Of a DNA stretch of 64,000 bases, positions 9,076-21,192 are shown piece by piece. Position numbers and translations under genes: made by a program. Within the stretch, counting starts at the first letter, position 1. Each line of letters starts with the position of its first letter. This DNA comes from Alloalcanivorax marinus (GTDB lineage Bacteria; Pseudomonadota; Gammaproteobacteria; Pseudomonadales; Alcanivoracaceae). The DNA is taken from assembly GCF_016785095.1 (NCBI RefSeq), contig NZ_JAEKJB010000009.1:1-64000 (forward strand), written 5' to 3'. The notes under the pieces were generated by a model. It did not search any database and was not told where the DNA came from. It was given only the letters and a program-made list of their open reading frames with translations.

Positions 9076-9185
9076 GCCCGCATTGTATCTCAAGGCGGGG
9101 GGCTCTGGCAGCGGCGCTCAAGTCGGTCATAATGGCCCCAGGCCCGAGGCCGGCAAACGATGACCAGCGACCATTCAGGGGGACC

Positions 9186-11912
<2,727 letters not shown>

Positions 11913-11931
11913 CCGCCGGCCCCGGGCGGGA

Positions 11932-11951
11932 TCGCGGCTGAAGCCGCTCCT
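11932..11951. repeat. Single REP palindrome after barA
   Basis: The core tcgcggctgaagccgctcct lies 20 bp past the barA stop and upstream of pdxJ. It matches the window's REP family, with the terminal GTAG degenerate (read on the minus strand). Confidence 0.65.
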
Positions 11952-12059
11952 GGCATGAACGCGGGACGCTTCGCCAACGGCGCGGCCGCTTGCAGCCTGG
12001 TGCGCGCGGCTCTGCTACCATGGGCGCCCGTTTTCCCAACCCTGTTCTGGAGCCCGTCC

Positions 12060-12794
12060 ATGCCCGTTCTGCTCGGCGTCAACATCGATCACATCGCCAC
12101 CCTCCGTCAGGCCCGCGGCACCCGTTATCCGGAGCCGGTGCAGGCGGCGCTGGTGGCCGAGCAGGCCGGCGCCGACGGCATTACCGTGCACCTGCGCGAG
12201 GACCGGCGCCATATTCAGGACCGGGACGTGGAGCTGCTGGCGCAAACCCTGCAGACGCGCATGAACCTGGAAATGGCCGCCACCGAGGAGATGGTCGGCA
12301 TCGCCCGCCGTATCCGCCCGGCGCATTGTTGCCTGGTGCCGGAGAAACGGGAGGAGCTGACCACCGAAGGCGGCCTGGACGTGGCCGGCAACGAGGACTG
12401 GATCAAACGCTGCACCGGGCAGCTCGCCGAGGCCGGCATCGAGGTGTCCCTGTTCATCGACGCGGACCCGGCGCAGATCGAGGCGGCGGCCCGCTGCGGG
12501 GCACCGGCCATCGAGATCCACACCGGCCATTACGCCGACGCCACCACCCCCGAGCAGGCGGCGGCGGAGCTGACGCGCATTCGCCGGGGGCTGGATCTGG
12601 CCATCGAGGCGGGCCTGATCGTCAACGCCGGTCACGGGTTGCATTATCACAACACCCGGGAGATCGCCGCCCTGCCCGGCATCAACGAGCTGAACATCGG
12701 CCACGGCATTATTGCCCGGGCGCTGCTCACCGGGTTGGACGAGGCGGTGCGAGCGATGCGCGTGCTGATCGACGAGGCGGCGCGGGACGCCTGA
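12060..12794 (+). CDS. pdxJ: Pyridoxine 5'-phosphate synthase PdxJ
   Basis: A 244-residue TIM-barrel enzyme that condenses 1-deoxyxylulose 5-phosphate with 3-amino-2-oxopropyl phosphate in vitamin B6 synthesis. Signatures are [18 protein letters not shown] at the N terminus, [18 protein letters not shown], and [17 protein letters not shown] near the end. I start at MPVLLGVN, the usual N terminus, rather than at an in-frame ATG at 11955. Its stop is 2 bp from the recO stop, and the genes converge. In Pseudomonas pdxJ follows recO on the same strand, so here it appears inverted and placed beside barA. Confidence 0.96.
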   Translation: MPVLLGVNIDHIATLRQARGTRYPEPVQAALVAEQAGADGITVHLREDRRHIQDRDVELLAQTLQTRMNLEMAATEEMVGIARRIRPAHCCLVPEKREELTTEGGLDVAGNEDWIKRCTGQLAEAGIEVSLFIDADPAQIEAAARCGAPAIEIHTGHYADATTPEQAAAELTRIRRGLDLAIEAGLIVNAGHGLHYHNTREIAALPGINELNIGHGIIARALLTGLDEAVRAMRVLIDEAARDA

Positions 12795-12796
12795 AA

Positions 12797-13474
12797 CTAC
12801 CGGAATAATTCCCGGCTGCGCAGGGGCCGCCCACCCAGGTGCGGCTCCAGGGCGGCGCGCAACAATGCCTTGGCCATGCGCCGCACGTCCCCGTTCCATT
12901 CATCCCGGCCCAGCGCCAGCAGCAAATCCCCGGGGTAGCCGCGCGGGTCCGGCAGAAAGCCCTGCTCCGGCTCCCACCGGTAAAGGCCGTCGGCGTCCAG
13001 CGGCCGGCCATCCACGTCCTGGTCCAGGGGCAGGCCGTAACCGGCCTCTTCCAGCAGCGTCATCTCGAAACGGCGCAGGGTCACGTCCAGCGGCGCCTCC
13101 CCGGCCAGGGCGGCCAGGGTGTGCTCGTAGGGTGACCAGAGGTCCGGATGGGCATCGTCCCGGTGCAGCAGTCGCATCATCAGTTCGTTGACGTAGAAGC
13201 CGCAGTACAGCGCCCGGCCGGCCAGGCCCGGCGCCGGCCCGCGCGGCTCCACCTGGCGCAGGGTGTACAGCTCGCCGCCGCGCTTGAGGTCCACCCAGAG
13301 GGGCATGAAGGGCGCCAGGGCGGCCTCGCGCCGGCCACCCCGGGCGACGGCGCCGACGCGACCGCGTTCGGGCAGGAACAGATCGATGATCAGGCTGGTG
13401 TTACGGAACGGACGGCGGTGCAGCAGCCAGGCCGGCGACAGGCCACCGGCGTGACGGTCATTGCTGCTGGTCAT
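12797..13474 (-). CDS. recO: DNA repair protein RecO
   Basis: A 225-residue RecO, which with RecR loads RecA onto SSB-coated single-stranded DNA in RecF-pathway recombination. The N-terminal OB fold is recognisable in PAWLLHRRPFRNTSLIIDLF...GRVGAVARGGR, followed by the helical region with YCGFYVNELMMRLL. Its 5' end overlaps era by 17 bp, so it is probably translated from the same transcript. The cysteine zinc site of Gram-positive RecO is not seen, as is normal for gammaproteobacteria. Confidence 0.92.
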   Translation of the reverse strand: MTSSNDRHAGGLSPAWLLHRRPFRNTSLIIDLFLPERGRVGAVARGGRREAALAPFMPLWVDLKRGGELYTLRQVEPRGPAPGLAGRALYCGFYVNELMMRLLHRDDAHPDLWSPYEHTLAALAGEAPLDVTLRRFEMTLLEEAGYGLPLDQDVDGRPLDADGLYRWEPEQGFLPDPRGYPGDLLLALGRDEWNGDVRRMAKALLRAALEPHLGGRPLRSRELFR

Positions 13475-14357
13475 AGCCCAGCGAGCGCAGGGCGCGCTCG
13501 TCGTCGGACCAGCCCGCCTTGATCTTCACCCACAGGTTCAGCATCACCTTGCGCTCGATCAGGCGTTCGATGTCCTGACGGGCCTGGGTGCCGATCTGCT
13601 TGATCCGCGCACCCTGGTCGCCGATCAGAATCTTTTTCTGGCCGCGCCGTTCCACCAGGATGGAAGCGGCGATGTCGGTCACCTTGGGGCCGTCCTCCCA
13701 GAGATCGATCTCCACGGTGATCTGGTGGGGCACTTCCTGGCCAAGCTGGCGAACCACCTTTTCACGGATGATCTCGGCGGCCATGAAGCGCAGGCTGCGG
13801 TCGGTGAGCTGGTCTTCCTCGAACCAGAACTCCCCTTCCGGCAAGCGCTCCGCCAGGGCCTTTTCCAACGCCTCCAGGTTGTGACCACGCAACGCCGACA
13901 CCGGAATGATCTCGGCGAACGAAAAGCGGCCGGCCAGATCCTGCAGATGCGGCAGCAACACCTGTTTGTCTTCCAGGTTATCCACCTTGTTGACCAGCAG
14001 CAGCACCGGCGTATCGCCGGCGCGCTCCAGCAGCTTGAGCACGTGCTCGTCGCCCTCGGTCCACTTCAGGCCATCGACCATGAAGCAGATCACGTCCACG
14101 TCGTTGAGCGCCGACAGCGCGGCGTCGTTCATGGCCCGGTTGAGGGCCCGTTCCTGGCCGGCGTGAATGCCCGGAGTATCGGCGAACACGATCTGGTAGT
14201 CATCCCGGCTGAGGATGCCGTGGATGCGGTGACGGGTGGTCTGCGGCTTACGCGAGGTGATGCTCACCTTCTGGCCGATCAGGTGGTTCATCAGCGTGGA
14301 CTTGCCCACGTTGGGGCGGCCGACGATGGCCACCACACCGCAACGGGTTTCACTCAT
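13458..14357 (-). CDS. era: GTPase Era, 16S rRNA maturation factor
   Basis: A 299-residue essential GTPase that binds the 3' end of 16S rRNA in 30S assembly. GTPase motifs are G1 GRPNVGKST, G3 DTPGIH and G4 NKVD. The C-terminal KH domain carries ILIGDQGARIKQIGTQAR. It overlaps rnc by 8 bp at its start and recO by 17 bp at its end, giving the rnc-era-recO order seen in most gammaproteobacteria. Confidence 0.97.
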   Translation of the reverse strand: MSETRCGVVAIVGRPNVGKSTLMNHLIGQKVSITSRKPQTTRHRIHGILSRDDYQIVFADTPGIHAGQERALNRAMNDAALSALNDVDVICFMVDGLKWTEGDEHVLKLLERAGDTPVLLLVNKVDNLEDKQVLLPHLQDLAGRFSFAEIIPVSALRGHNLEALEKALAERLPEGEFWFEEDQLTDRSLRFMAAEIIREKVVRQLGQEVPHQITVEIDLWEDGPKVTDIAASILVERRGQKKILIGDQGARIKQIGTQARQDIERLIERKVMLNLWVKIKAGWSDDERALRSLGYDQQQ

Positions 14358-15033
14358 GGGTCTGCTCCAGCCAGGTCAGGGCCTGCTCCGCCACCTGTTG
14401 CTCGGCGCGGCGGCGGCTGGCCCCGGTGGCCACGAAACGTTGATTCAGATCCGGCAGCGCGCATGCCACCTCGAAGGTCTGGCGCGGTGCCTGGCCGGTT
14501 ACCGACACCACTTCATAGCCGGGCAGTTCATGCTTGCGCGCTTGCAGCCATTCCTGCAAGCGGGTTTTCGCGTCCTTACGCACCGATTGCGGGGAAATCC
14601 GCTCCAGACGATCGGCGAACCAGGCCAGAATCACCCGGCGACAGGTGTCCTCGCCGCCGTCGATGACAATCGCGCCGATCAACGCTTCCAGAGCGTCGGC
14701 CAGTATCGAATCACGGCGGTTACCGCCGCTTTTCAGCTCGCCGCCGCCGAGGATCAGGTACTCCCCGACGCCCAGTTCCCGGGCCACCTCGGCCAGGGTC
14801 TGGCCGCGCACCAGGTAGGCGCGCATGCGCGTAAGCTGGCCCTCGGCGGCGTCCGGAAAGCGCTGGAACAGTTCGGTGGAAATAATCTGGCTGAGCTGGG
14901 CATCGCCCAGAAATTCCAGCCGTTCGTTATTACGCCGCCGGCTCACGCTGCGATGGCTGAGCGCCAGTTCGAACAGCGACGGGTCCTGGAACCGGTAACC
15001 GAGCCGGCGGCTGAGGCGATCCAGATCGTCCAT
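14350..15033 (-). CDS. rnc: Ribonuclease III
   Basis: A 227-residue double-strand-specific RNase that processes rRNA precursors and regulates mRNAs, including often its own. The RNase III signature is ERLEFLGDAQLS; catalytic acidic residues sit there and in DALEALIGAI. The C-terminal dsRBD runs from DAKTRLQEWLQARKHELPGY to the end. Its start shares one base with the stop of the upstream DUF4845 gene, and its 3' end overlaps era by 8 bp. Confidence 0.96.
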   Translation of the reverse strand: MDDLDRLSRRLGYRFQDPSLFELALSHRSVSRRRNNERLEFLGDAQLSQIISTELFQRFPDAAEGQLTRMRAYLVRGQTLAEVARELGVGEYLILGGGELKSGGNRRDSILADALEALIGAIVIDGGEDTCRRVILAWFADRLERISPQSVRKDAKTRLQEWLQARKHELPGYEVVSVTGQAPRQTFEVACALPDLNQRFVATGASRRRAEQQVAEQALTWLEQTHE

Positions 15034-15410
15034 CAGCGGCCAATGGTCTTGTCGAAGGTTTCCTCGAAGTGCATCACCACGGACACGTTGTAAAACAACG
15101 GCCGGCGCACCTCATAGTCCACCCCCACGGCCAGCAGCCCCCCGTTCTTGCTGATCGCCAGATCGTTGACGCCGATGGCGTCCACCTGGTTGATGGTGAA
15201 GCGCTTGCTGAGCGCGTCGCGCACCTCGCGTTCCGACATCAAGGCGGTCTTGCTGTCGGAGAGCACCGAGTTGATGGTGCTGCGGATGGTGTTGTATTCC
15301 ATATAGGCGGGCACCATGCGGAACGCGGCGGTGCCGAACACCGCAAGCACGATCAGCACAACCACCCAGCCCAGCAGTGACAGCCCCCGTTGACGGGATC
15401 GGGTTATCAT
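15033..15410 (-). CDS. DUF4845 single-pass membrane protein
   Basis: A 125-residue protein with an N-terminal membrane segment (LSLLGWVVVLIVLAVFGTAAF, about residues 10-30) following a basic RSRQRG stretch, then a soluble periplasmic domain. It matches the DUF4845 family usually encoded between lepB and rnc in gammaproteobacteria, and its function is unknown. The N terminus is somewhat prepilin-like (RGLSLLGW), but there is no clear processing Glu at +5, so I do not call it a pilin. It is 16 bp from lepB and shares one base with rnc. Confidence 0.8.
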   Translation of the reverse strand: MITRSRQRGLSLLGWVVVLIVLAVFGTAAFRMVPAYMEYNTIRSTINSVLSDSKTALMSEREVRDALSKRFTINQVDAIGVNDLAISKNGGLLAVGVDYEVRRPLFYNVSVVMHFEETFDKTIGR

Positions 15411-15426
15411 TATTCCGTCTCCACGC

Positions 15427-16224
15427 TTATTCCGTTGAAATTTTGTCGATCGAACCGTTACGGGAGAAGCTGGGCAACGAGAATATCGGGTCCCAGTGCA
15501 TCCAGATCAGGAAGGCTTCCCCCACCACCAGCCGTTCCGGCACCACGCCCCAGAAGCGGCTGTCGTTACTGTTATCGCGATTGTCCCCCATCACGAAATA
15601 ACTGCCCTCGGGCACCTCCCACTCACCCTGGGTGCCACCCTGGGGAATGCGCGGTTCACCGTTGTAGGGGTCGATCAGGCCTTCCTGCCAGATCAGATGT
15701 TCAGCTTCCCCCAGGTGCTCGATGTATTCGCGCCGCCAGACCCGTGGCGCGATGCGACCGCTGTCCACCAGTTCCCGCTTCACCGGCTCGCCGTTCACGT
15801 AAACCACGTTGTCGCGTACCGCCACGCGGTCGCCGGGCAAGCCCACCACGCGCTTGATGAAGTTCTGGCTGGTGTCCTCCGGGAACTTGAACACCATCAC
15901 GTCACCGCGCTCCGGCTCGCCCAGCGGAATGATCTTGGTATTGGTCACCGGCAGGCGCAGGCCGTAGGAGAACTTGTTGACCAGAATAAAATCATGAACC
16001 TGCAGGGTCGGCAACATGGAACCGGAGGGAATGGTGAACGGCTCCACAATGAACGAGCGGATCACCAGCACGATAAAGAGCACCGAGATCAGCGAATTGG
16101 ACGTTTCCACGGTGGTGCCGATCATGCCCTTGCGCTGGCGCAGTTTGAGGGCGCGGTCGGCGAGCCAGATCAGTACCGTGATCAGCAACGCCAGGGTGAG
16201 CCAGAAACCTACATCGATATCCAT
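15427..16224 (-). CDS. lepB: Signal peptidase I (LepB)
   Basis: A 265-residue inner-membrane protease that removes Sec and Tat signal peptides. Two N-terminal membrane segments (about 5-22 and 43-60) precede the periplasmic catalytic domain. The Ser/Lys dyad is S69 in IPSGSMLPTL and K124 in FIKRVVGLPGDR. The later box GDNRDNSNDSRFWG is also conserved. The start directly abuts the lepA stop, the usual lepA-lepB operon. Confidence 0.96.
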   Translation of the reverse strand: MDIDVGFWLTLALLITVLIWLADRALKLRQRKGMIGTTVETSNSLISVLFIVLVIRSFIVEPFTIPSGSMLPTLQVHDFILVNKFSYGLRLPVTNTKIIPLGEPERGDVMVFKFPEDTSQNFIKRVVGLPGDRVAVRDNVVYVNGEPVKRELVDSGRIAPRVWRREYIEHLGEAEHLIWQEGLIDPYNGEPRIPQGGTQGEWEVPEGSYFVMGDNRDNSNDSRFWGVVPERLVVGEAFLIWMHWDPIFSLPSFSRNGSIDKISTE

Positions 16225-18024
16225 TTAATCATCCACCTTGAGCACGGCCAGGAAGGCGGCCTGGGGAATTTCCACATTGCCTACCTGCTTCATGCGTTTC
16301 TTGCCTTCTTTTTGCTTTTGAAGCAGTTTTTTCTTACGCGACACATCGCCGCCGTAACACTTGGCGGTGACGTTCTTGCGCAACGCCTTGACCGTCTGCC
16401 GGGCGATGATCTTGCTGCCGATGGCGGCCTGAATGGCCACGTCGAACATCTGCCGGGGCACCAGTTCCTTCATCTTCTCGGTGAGCGCGCGACCGCGATG
16501 GGCGGAGTGGTCCAGGTGACAGATCATCGCCAGTGCGTCCACCTTGTCGCCGTTGATCAGCACGTCCACCTTGACCAGCTTGCTGGGCTGGAAGCGCTCG
16601 AAGGCGTACTCCAGTGACGCATAGCCACGGCTGGCGGATTTCAGCCGGTCGAAGAAATCCAGCACCACCTCGGCCATCGGGATGTCGTAGGTCAGTGAGA
16701 TCTGCTTGCCCAGGTACTGCAGGTTGATCTGCTCGCCACGCCGCTCGGTGCACAGCGTGATCACGTTGCCGACGTATTCCTGGGGCGTAAGGATATTGAC
16801 CCGCGCGATGGGCTCACGGAATTCCTCGATCTTGTTGCCTTCCGGCAGCTCCGAGGGGTTGTCCACGTAGACCGTCTCGCCGTCGCTGAGCAGCAGCTCG
16901 TAGACCACCGTGGGCGCGGTGGTGATCAGGTCCAGGTCGTATTCCCGCTCCAGGCGCTCATGGATGATCTCCATGTGCAGCATGCCCAGGAAGCCGACCC
17001 GGAAACCGAAGCCCAGGGCGTCGGAGTTTTCCGGCTCGTAGAACAGGGAGGCGTCGTTGAGCGCCAGCTTGCCCAGGGCGTCGCGGAAATCCTCGTAATC
17101 GTCCGCGTTGACCGGGAACATGCCGGCGTACACCTGCGGCTTGACCTTCTTGAAGCCAGGCAGCATCTGAACATCCGGGGTATTGGCGTGGGTCAGGGTA
17201 TCGCCCACCGGAGCGCCCTTGATGTCCTTGATGGTGGCGCTCACCCAGCCCACCTCACCGGCCTCCAGCACGTTGGTTTCCTTGCGCTTGGGAGTGAAGA
17301 TGCCAAGGCTGTCCACCACATGATTCTGGCCGGTGGATTTAACGTGGATCTTGTCGCCCTTCTTGAGGCGGCCATGGCGAATCCGCACCAGCGAGATCAC
17401 TCCCATGTAGTTGTCGAACCAGGAATCGATGATCAGCGCCTGCAGCCGCTCCTGGCGGTCGCCCTGAGGCGGAGGAATACGCTCGATCAGTTGCTCCAGC
17501 AGGTCGGGCACGCCGACCCCGGTCTTGGCGGACACATGGCAGGCGTCCAGGGCATCCAGGCCGATGATCTCCTCGATCTCCTCGGCCACCCGGTCCGGTT
17601 CCGCCTGGGGCAGATCCACCTTGTTGAGCACCGGCAGCACCTCCAGGTCCTGCTCGATGGCGGTGTAGCAGTTGGCCACCGACTGGGCCTCCACGCCCTG
17701 GGCGGCGTCCACCACCAGCAGCGCGCCCTCGCAGGCGGACAGCGAGCGGGACACCTCGTAGGAAAAGTCCACGTGGCCGGGGGTATCGATGAAGTTGAGC
17801 TGGTAGGTCTCGCCGTTGCGGGCCGTGTAGTGGAGCGTCACGCTCTGCGCCTTGATGGTGATGCCGCGCTCGCGCTCCAGATCCATGGAATCCAGCACCT
17901 GCTCCTTGAGCTCACGGTCACTGAGACCGCCGCAGACCTGGATGAAACGGTCCGCCAGGGTGGATTTGCCGTGATCGATATGAGCAATGATGGAGAAGTT
18001 GCGAATGTGCGTAATGTCGGTCAC
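16225..18024 (-). CDS. lepA: Elongation factor 4 (LepA)
   Basis: A 599-residue translational GTPase that acts on 30S biogenesis and on stalled or mistranslocated ribosomes. GTPase motifs are [13 protein letters not shown] (G1), [10 protein letters not shown] (G2), DTPGHVDF (G3) and NKVDLP (G4). The LepA-specific C-terminal domain ends [27 protein letters not shown], written here only as its recognisable parts [13 protein letters not shown] and [15 protein letters not shown] pair and 194 bp separate it from mucD upstream. Confidence 0.97.
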   Translation of the reverse strand: MTDITHIRNFSIIAHIDHGKSTLADRFIQVCGGLSDRELKEQVLDSMDLERERGITIKAQSVTLHYTARNGETYQLNFIDTPGHVDFSYEVSRSLSACEGALLVVDAAQGVEAQSVANCYTAIEQDLEVLPVLNKVDLPQAEPDRVAEEIEEIIGLDALDACHVSAKTGVGVPDLLEQLIERIPPPQGDRQERLQALIIDSWFDNYMGVISLVRIRHGRLKKGDKIHVKSTGQNHVVDSLGIFTPKRKETNVLEAGEVGWVSATIKDIKGAPVGDTLTHANTPDVQMLPGFKKVKPQVYAGMFPVNADDYEDFRDALGKLALNDASLFYEPENSDALGFGFRVGFLGMLHMEIIHERLEREYDLDLITTAPTVVYELLLSDGETVYVDNPSELPEGNKIEEFREPIARVNILTPQEYVGNVITLCTERRGEQINLQYLGKQISLTYDIPMAEVVLDFFDRLKSASRGYASLEYAFERFQPSKLVKVDVLINGDKVDALAMICHLDHSAHRGRALTEKMKELVPRQMFDVAIQAAIGSKIIARQTVKALRKNVTAKCYGGDVSRKKKLLQKQKEGKKRMKQVGNVEIPQAAFLAVLKVDD

Positions 18025-18134
18025 AGATACCCGCCAAATGGTGGAAACGTAAAGAAAGACACAATGGAGGGCGATTCTATCGGATTAGAGCCGCCGGGGA
18101 TAATCCCCCCGGCGGAGACACCCGGACGGCCCGG

Positions 18135-18203
18135 GGCTCTGCTTCAGCCGCGATCCTCGGGCGCTGTCCGACACCGCGCGATCGCGGCTGAAGCCGCTCC
18201 TAC
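18135..18203. repeat. Inverted pair of REP palindromes between mucD and lepA
   Basis: A degenerate copy (18135-18155, containing gcttcagccgcgat) faces a canonical copy (18181-18203, atcgcggctgaagccgctcc followed by tac). The pair occupies most of the 194-bp mucD-lepA gap and lies within a possible long transcript. It probably acts as an mRNA-stabilising or attenuating structure. Confidence 0.75.
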
Positions 18204-18218
18204 AGGGTAAAGCCGGGC

Positions 18219-19715
18219 TCAGTCACCCAGCTTGAGGGCCAGGAAGCGGGCGTTGCCACCCCGGTTGACCAGGGCCGGCACGGAACCCTTCTCGGGCAGT
18301 TCCTCGACGATGCGCCGGTAATCCTTCGGGCTCTTCAGGTCCTCGCCGTTCAGGCTCACCAGAACATCGCCACGGCGCAGGCCGGCGCGGCCGGCGGCGC
18401 CGTCCTCGACGCCGGTGATCATCACGCCGTTGGCGGCTTCCACCCGGGACAGCTCCGCCGGGCTGGCGGCGCGCACGCTCAGGCCCAGCCGGTCGGCGCC
18501 CTGGGGTCCGCCCTTGCCGCCCTGGTTCATCGCCTGCTGGGGATCGTCGGGCAACTCGCCCACGGTCACCTCCAGGGTTTTCTCGTCGCCGTCGCGCACC
18601 ACGGTCATTTCCGCCTCGGTGCCGGCCTTGAGCGCGCCCACCCATTTGGGCAGTTGCGCGGAACGCTGGATGTCCTTGCCATTGAAAGCGATGATCACGT
18701 CACCGGCGCGCAAACCGGCCTTGGCCGCCGGGGAACCGTCCTGCACCTGGGCCACCAGGGCGCCCATGGGCTTGTCCAGGCCGAACGATTCCGCCAGGTC
18801 CCGATCCACTTCCTGGATCAGCACGCCCAGCCAGCCCCGGCTCACCTCGCCGTTCTCCTTGAGCTGGTCCACCACGTCCATGGCCAGGTCGATGGGAATG
18901 GCGAAGCTCAGGCCCATGTAGCCACCGGAGCGGCTGACGATCTGCGAGTTGATGCCCACCACCTGACCTTTCAGGTTGAACAGCGGCCCGCCGCTGTTGC
19001 CCGGGTTGATCGCCACGTCGGTCTGAATGAACGGCACATAGTTGTCGCTGGGCAGGCTGCGGCCCTTGGCGCTGACGATGCCGGCGGTCACCGAACTGTC
19101 GAAGCCGAACGGCGCGCCGATGGCAAGCACCCACTCACCGACGTTGAGATCCTCGGAGGAACCGATATCCACCACCGGCAGATCGCTGGCCTCGACCTTG
19201 ATCAGGGCCAGATCGCTCTGCGGATCGGAGCCGACCAGTTCGGCATCCAGTTCGCGGCGGTCCTGCAGGCGCACCACGATCTCGTCCGCCTCGCCCACCA
19301 CGTGGTAGTTGGTGAGCACATAACCGTCGCTGGAGATGATGAAGCCGGAGCCCAGGGACTCCATGTCGCCACGACCGCCGCCACCAGGACCACCGGGGGC
19401 GCCCGGGCCGCCACCGAATTCGTCGAAGAAACGGCGCAGCATCTCCGGCAATTCCTGCATGCGCGGATCGTCGCTCTGATCCCGATGAGTGACGGTGGAG
19501 ATGTTGACCACCGCCGGAGCTTCCTTCTTCACCAGGGCGGTGAAGTCCGGCAGGCCGGTGACCAGTTGCTCGCCGCCGTTATCGGCGTCGCTCTGTTGGG
19601 CCTGCGGGTTGTTCGCGGCGCCACTCTGCTTGTCGGCCTGGTCCTGATCCTGGCCGCAGCCGGCCAGCAGGCCGAGCATAACGAGCGGCAACAAGCACTT
19701 GCTTAATGTCCCCAT
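18219..19715 (-). CDS. mucD: DegP/MucD-type serine endoprotease, predicted lipoprotein
   Basis: A 498-residue trypsin-like periplasmic protease with two PDZ domains. It degrades misfolded envelope proteins and dampens the sigma-E response. The catalytic triad is H138 (TNYHVVGE), D168 (SDLALIKV) and S241 (NPGNSGGPLFN); the PDZ domains span roughly 275-370 and 395-490. The N terminus is unusual: MGTLSKCLLPLVMLGLLAGC is a lipoprotein signal with lipobox LAGC and a Gln/Asp-rich linker, where typical MucD has a plain Sec signal. Membrane anchoring is therefore predicted. It follows rseC by 35 bp in the rpoE operon. The start is supported by an adjacent purine-rich site. Confidence 0.92.
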   Translation of the reverse strand: MGTLSKCLLPLVMLGLLAGCGQDQDQADKQSGAANNPQAQQSDADNGGEQLVTGLPDFTALVKKEAPAVVNISTVTHRDQSDDPRMQELPEMLRRFFDEFGGGPGAPGGPGGGGRGDMESLGSGFIISSDGYVLTNYHVVGEADEIVVRLQDRRELDAELVGSDPQSDLALIKVEASDLPVVDIGSSEDLNVGEWVLAIGAPFGFDSSVTAGIVSAKGRSLPSDNYVPFIQTDVAINPGNSGGPLFNLKGQVVGINSQIVSRSGGYMGLSFAIPIDLAMDVVDQLKENGEVSRGWLGVLIQEVDRDLAESFGLDKPMGALVAQVQDGSPAAKAGLRAGDVIIAFNGKDIQRSAQLPKWVGALKAGTEAEMTVVRDGDEKTLEVTVGELPDDPQQAMNQGGKGGPQGADRLGLSVRAASPAELSRVEAANGVMITGVEDGAAGRAGLRRGDVLVSLNGEDLKSPKDYRRIVEELPEKGSVPALVNRGGNARFLALKLGD

Positions 19716-19750
19716 GGGAGGGCTCCCTTCTGCCGTTTTTCGCGGAAGAT

Positions 19751-20230
19751 TCAGCGTTGCGGCGCGATCCGCGCGAAGGTCTCGCACGGGTCCTCAAGGC
19801 GCCGCAGCACCACCGGTTGGTAACGGCCGCCGCGGGCCACGCGGCGACCGTGCCAACGATTAATGATGAACCCCAAAGCCAGGCCGGCGCAGCCCAGCAA
19901 AGCGGCGCCGTCCACGCCGCCCGGGCGCGGCATCAGTGCCTGGCCGAGCAGCGCGCCGGCGAACAGCAATACCAGCGGCAGTCCATACACCCAGAGCGCG
20001 CCGTGCAGCACGGCGTTCTCCGGCACGCCGATCAGCACGGCATCGTCATCCTGGAAAAGCTGGTCGGTGGGTACCCGCAGGCGCGCGCGCTGGCCGCCGC
20101 CCTGGCGGTTGATCAGGCCATGGCCGCAGCCCTGGCGGGCCTGGCAGGACGCGCAGGCGCCGGCGCGCACGGTTTCCACCCAGATCGCGCCGGGCTCCCG
20201 TGCCACCACACGCCCGCGCTCCTCGATCAT
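19751..20230 (-). CDS. rseC: SoxR-reducing system / sigma-E regulator RseC (MucC)
   Basis: A 159-residue membrane protein of the RseC/MucC family. A cysteine-rich N-terminal domain (ACASCQARQGCGHG, about 24-38) is followed by a short beta domain and two membrane segments (about 80-97 and 105-122). The family is a positive modulator of sigma-E and, in E. coli, works with the Rsx complex to reduce SoxR. It overlaps rseB by 4 nt (ATGA) and lies in the rpoE-rseA-rseB-rseC-mucD order. Confidence 0.9.
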   Translation of the reverse strand: MIEERGRVVAREPGAIWVETVRAGACASCQARQGCGHGLINRQGGGQRARLRVPTDQLFQDDDAVLIGVPENAVLHGALWVYGLPLVLLFAGALLGQALMPRPGGVDGAALLGCAGLALGFIINRWHGRRVARGGRYQPVVLRRLEDPCETFARIAPQR

Positions 20231-21189
20231 GGCCGGGTGGAGACCTTGACGCCGAGCGCCTCCATGACACGCTCGGCGGTGGGTTGCGGGATCTCGCCCA
20301 CCAGGGTGAGCAGGTAGGTGCGCTCATCGGCGGCGGCCACGCGGCTGATCGCCACGGTGGGCCCGATGCGGCTCACGCCTTCCTCGATGTCGGCGCTGGC
20401 CACCGGTTCCACGAACACGGTGAAGGTGGCCAGGCCATCGCTGTAGCTTTGCGCGGCCACCGGGCGGCGCTCGGCGGTGACCCGGCGCCAGTCGCCCTCG
20501 GCGGCGTGGAAGCCGCGGGGCAACCAGCCGGCCTCCAGATGAATACGATCGGAGCGGCTGGCGGGCACGGTTTCCAGCGCCCGCTCGGCGATCACCCGGG
20601 GCAGCTCGAAATCACTCTCGTCCAGGCCCGGCTCCAGATCCAGGGTGACGAACTCGACCCGTTCCAGGGCCAGGCCACTGGCGTCCACCATTTCCGACTT
20701 GAGCAGCAGATGGCTGTCGTTGTCGAGCCACAGGCGGTACCCGTAGCGGTGGTTGTCCAGCGGAGCCACGCGCATGCGCGTGGTGGGGCGGCCGGCGACG
20801 CGGCCATCGCCGTCCACCAGCACGTTGTATTGCTCGGGAATCCGCGAGGACAGACGCTGGCGGAACGACAGCAGGTTCTGATCCGGGTCCTCGATGCGGG
20901 TGAGGGTGCCGTTGGGGTGCAGGCAGACCAGCTCGTCGCCGAGGCGCAACACCTCCACCAGACGACCGTCCAGATGGGTGAAACGCTGGTACTGCTCGCC
21001 GTCGATCACGGCGTGGCGGATTTCCATGGTGCTCACCTCCCCGCCCAGTTGATAAAGGAAGCGACCCTGGTAATCGAGCTCCTGGGTGGCTTCCGTCATC
21101 CGCTCAAGGAGCGTCTGGGCGGGCAGGCTGTCGGCGATCGCGAGAGGGGCGGCGGTAAGAGTGAGCCCCAGGGCGAGGATACGCATCAT
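20227..21189 (-). CDS. rseB: Sigma-E regulatory protein RseB (MucB)
   Basis: A 320-residue periplasmic protein with a Sec signal (MMRILALGLTLTAAPLAIA). It binds the periplasmic part of RseA and blocks DegS cleavage until released by lipopolysaccharide intermediates. The large N-terminal lipoprotein-carrier-like domain (LDYQGRFLYQLGGEVSTMEI...) and the smaller C-terminal domain (AGWLPRGFHA...) are both recognisable. It lies 3 bp after rseA and overlaps rseC. Confidence 0.92.
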   Translation of the reverse strand: MMRILALGLTLTAAPLAIADSLPAQTLLERMTEATQELDYQGRFLYQLGGEVSTMEIRHAVIDGEQYQRFTHLDGRLVEVLRLGDELVCLHPNGTLTRIEDPDQNLLSFRQRLSSRIPEQYNVLVDGDGRVAGRPTTRMRVAPLDNHRYGYRLWLDNDSHLLLKSEMVDASGLALERVEFVTLDLEPGLDESDFELPRVIAERALETVPASRSDRIHLEAGWLPRGFHAAEGDWRRVTAERRPVAAQSYSDGLATFTVFVEPVASADIEEGVSRIGPTVAISRVAAADERTYLLTLVGEIPQPTAERVMEALGVKVSTRP

Positions 21190-21192
21190 GCG

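Noticed and set aside
15033-15410. Type IV pilin-like protein
   Set aside because: The hydrophobic N terminus is prepilin-like, but the Gly/Glu+5 processing site is not convincing and the operon position fits DUF4845.
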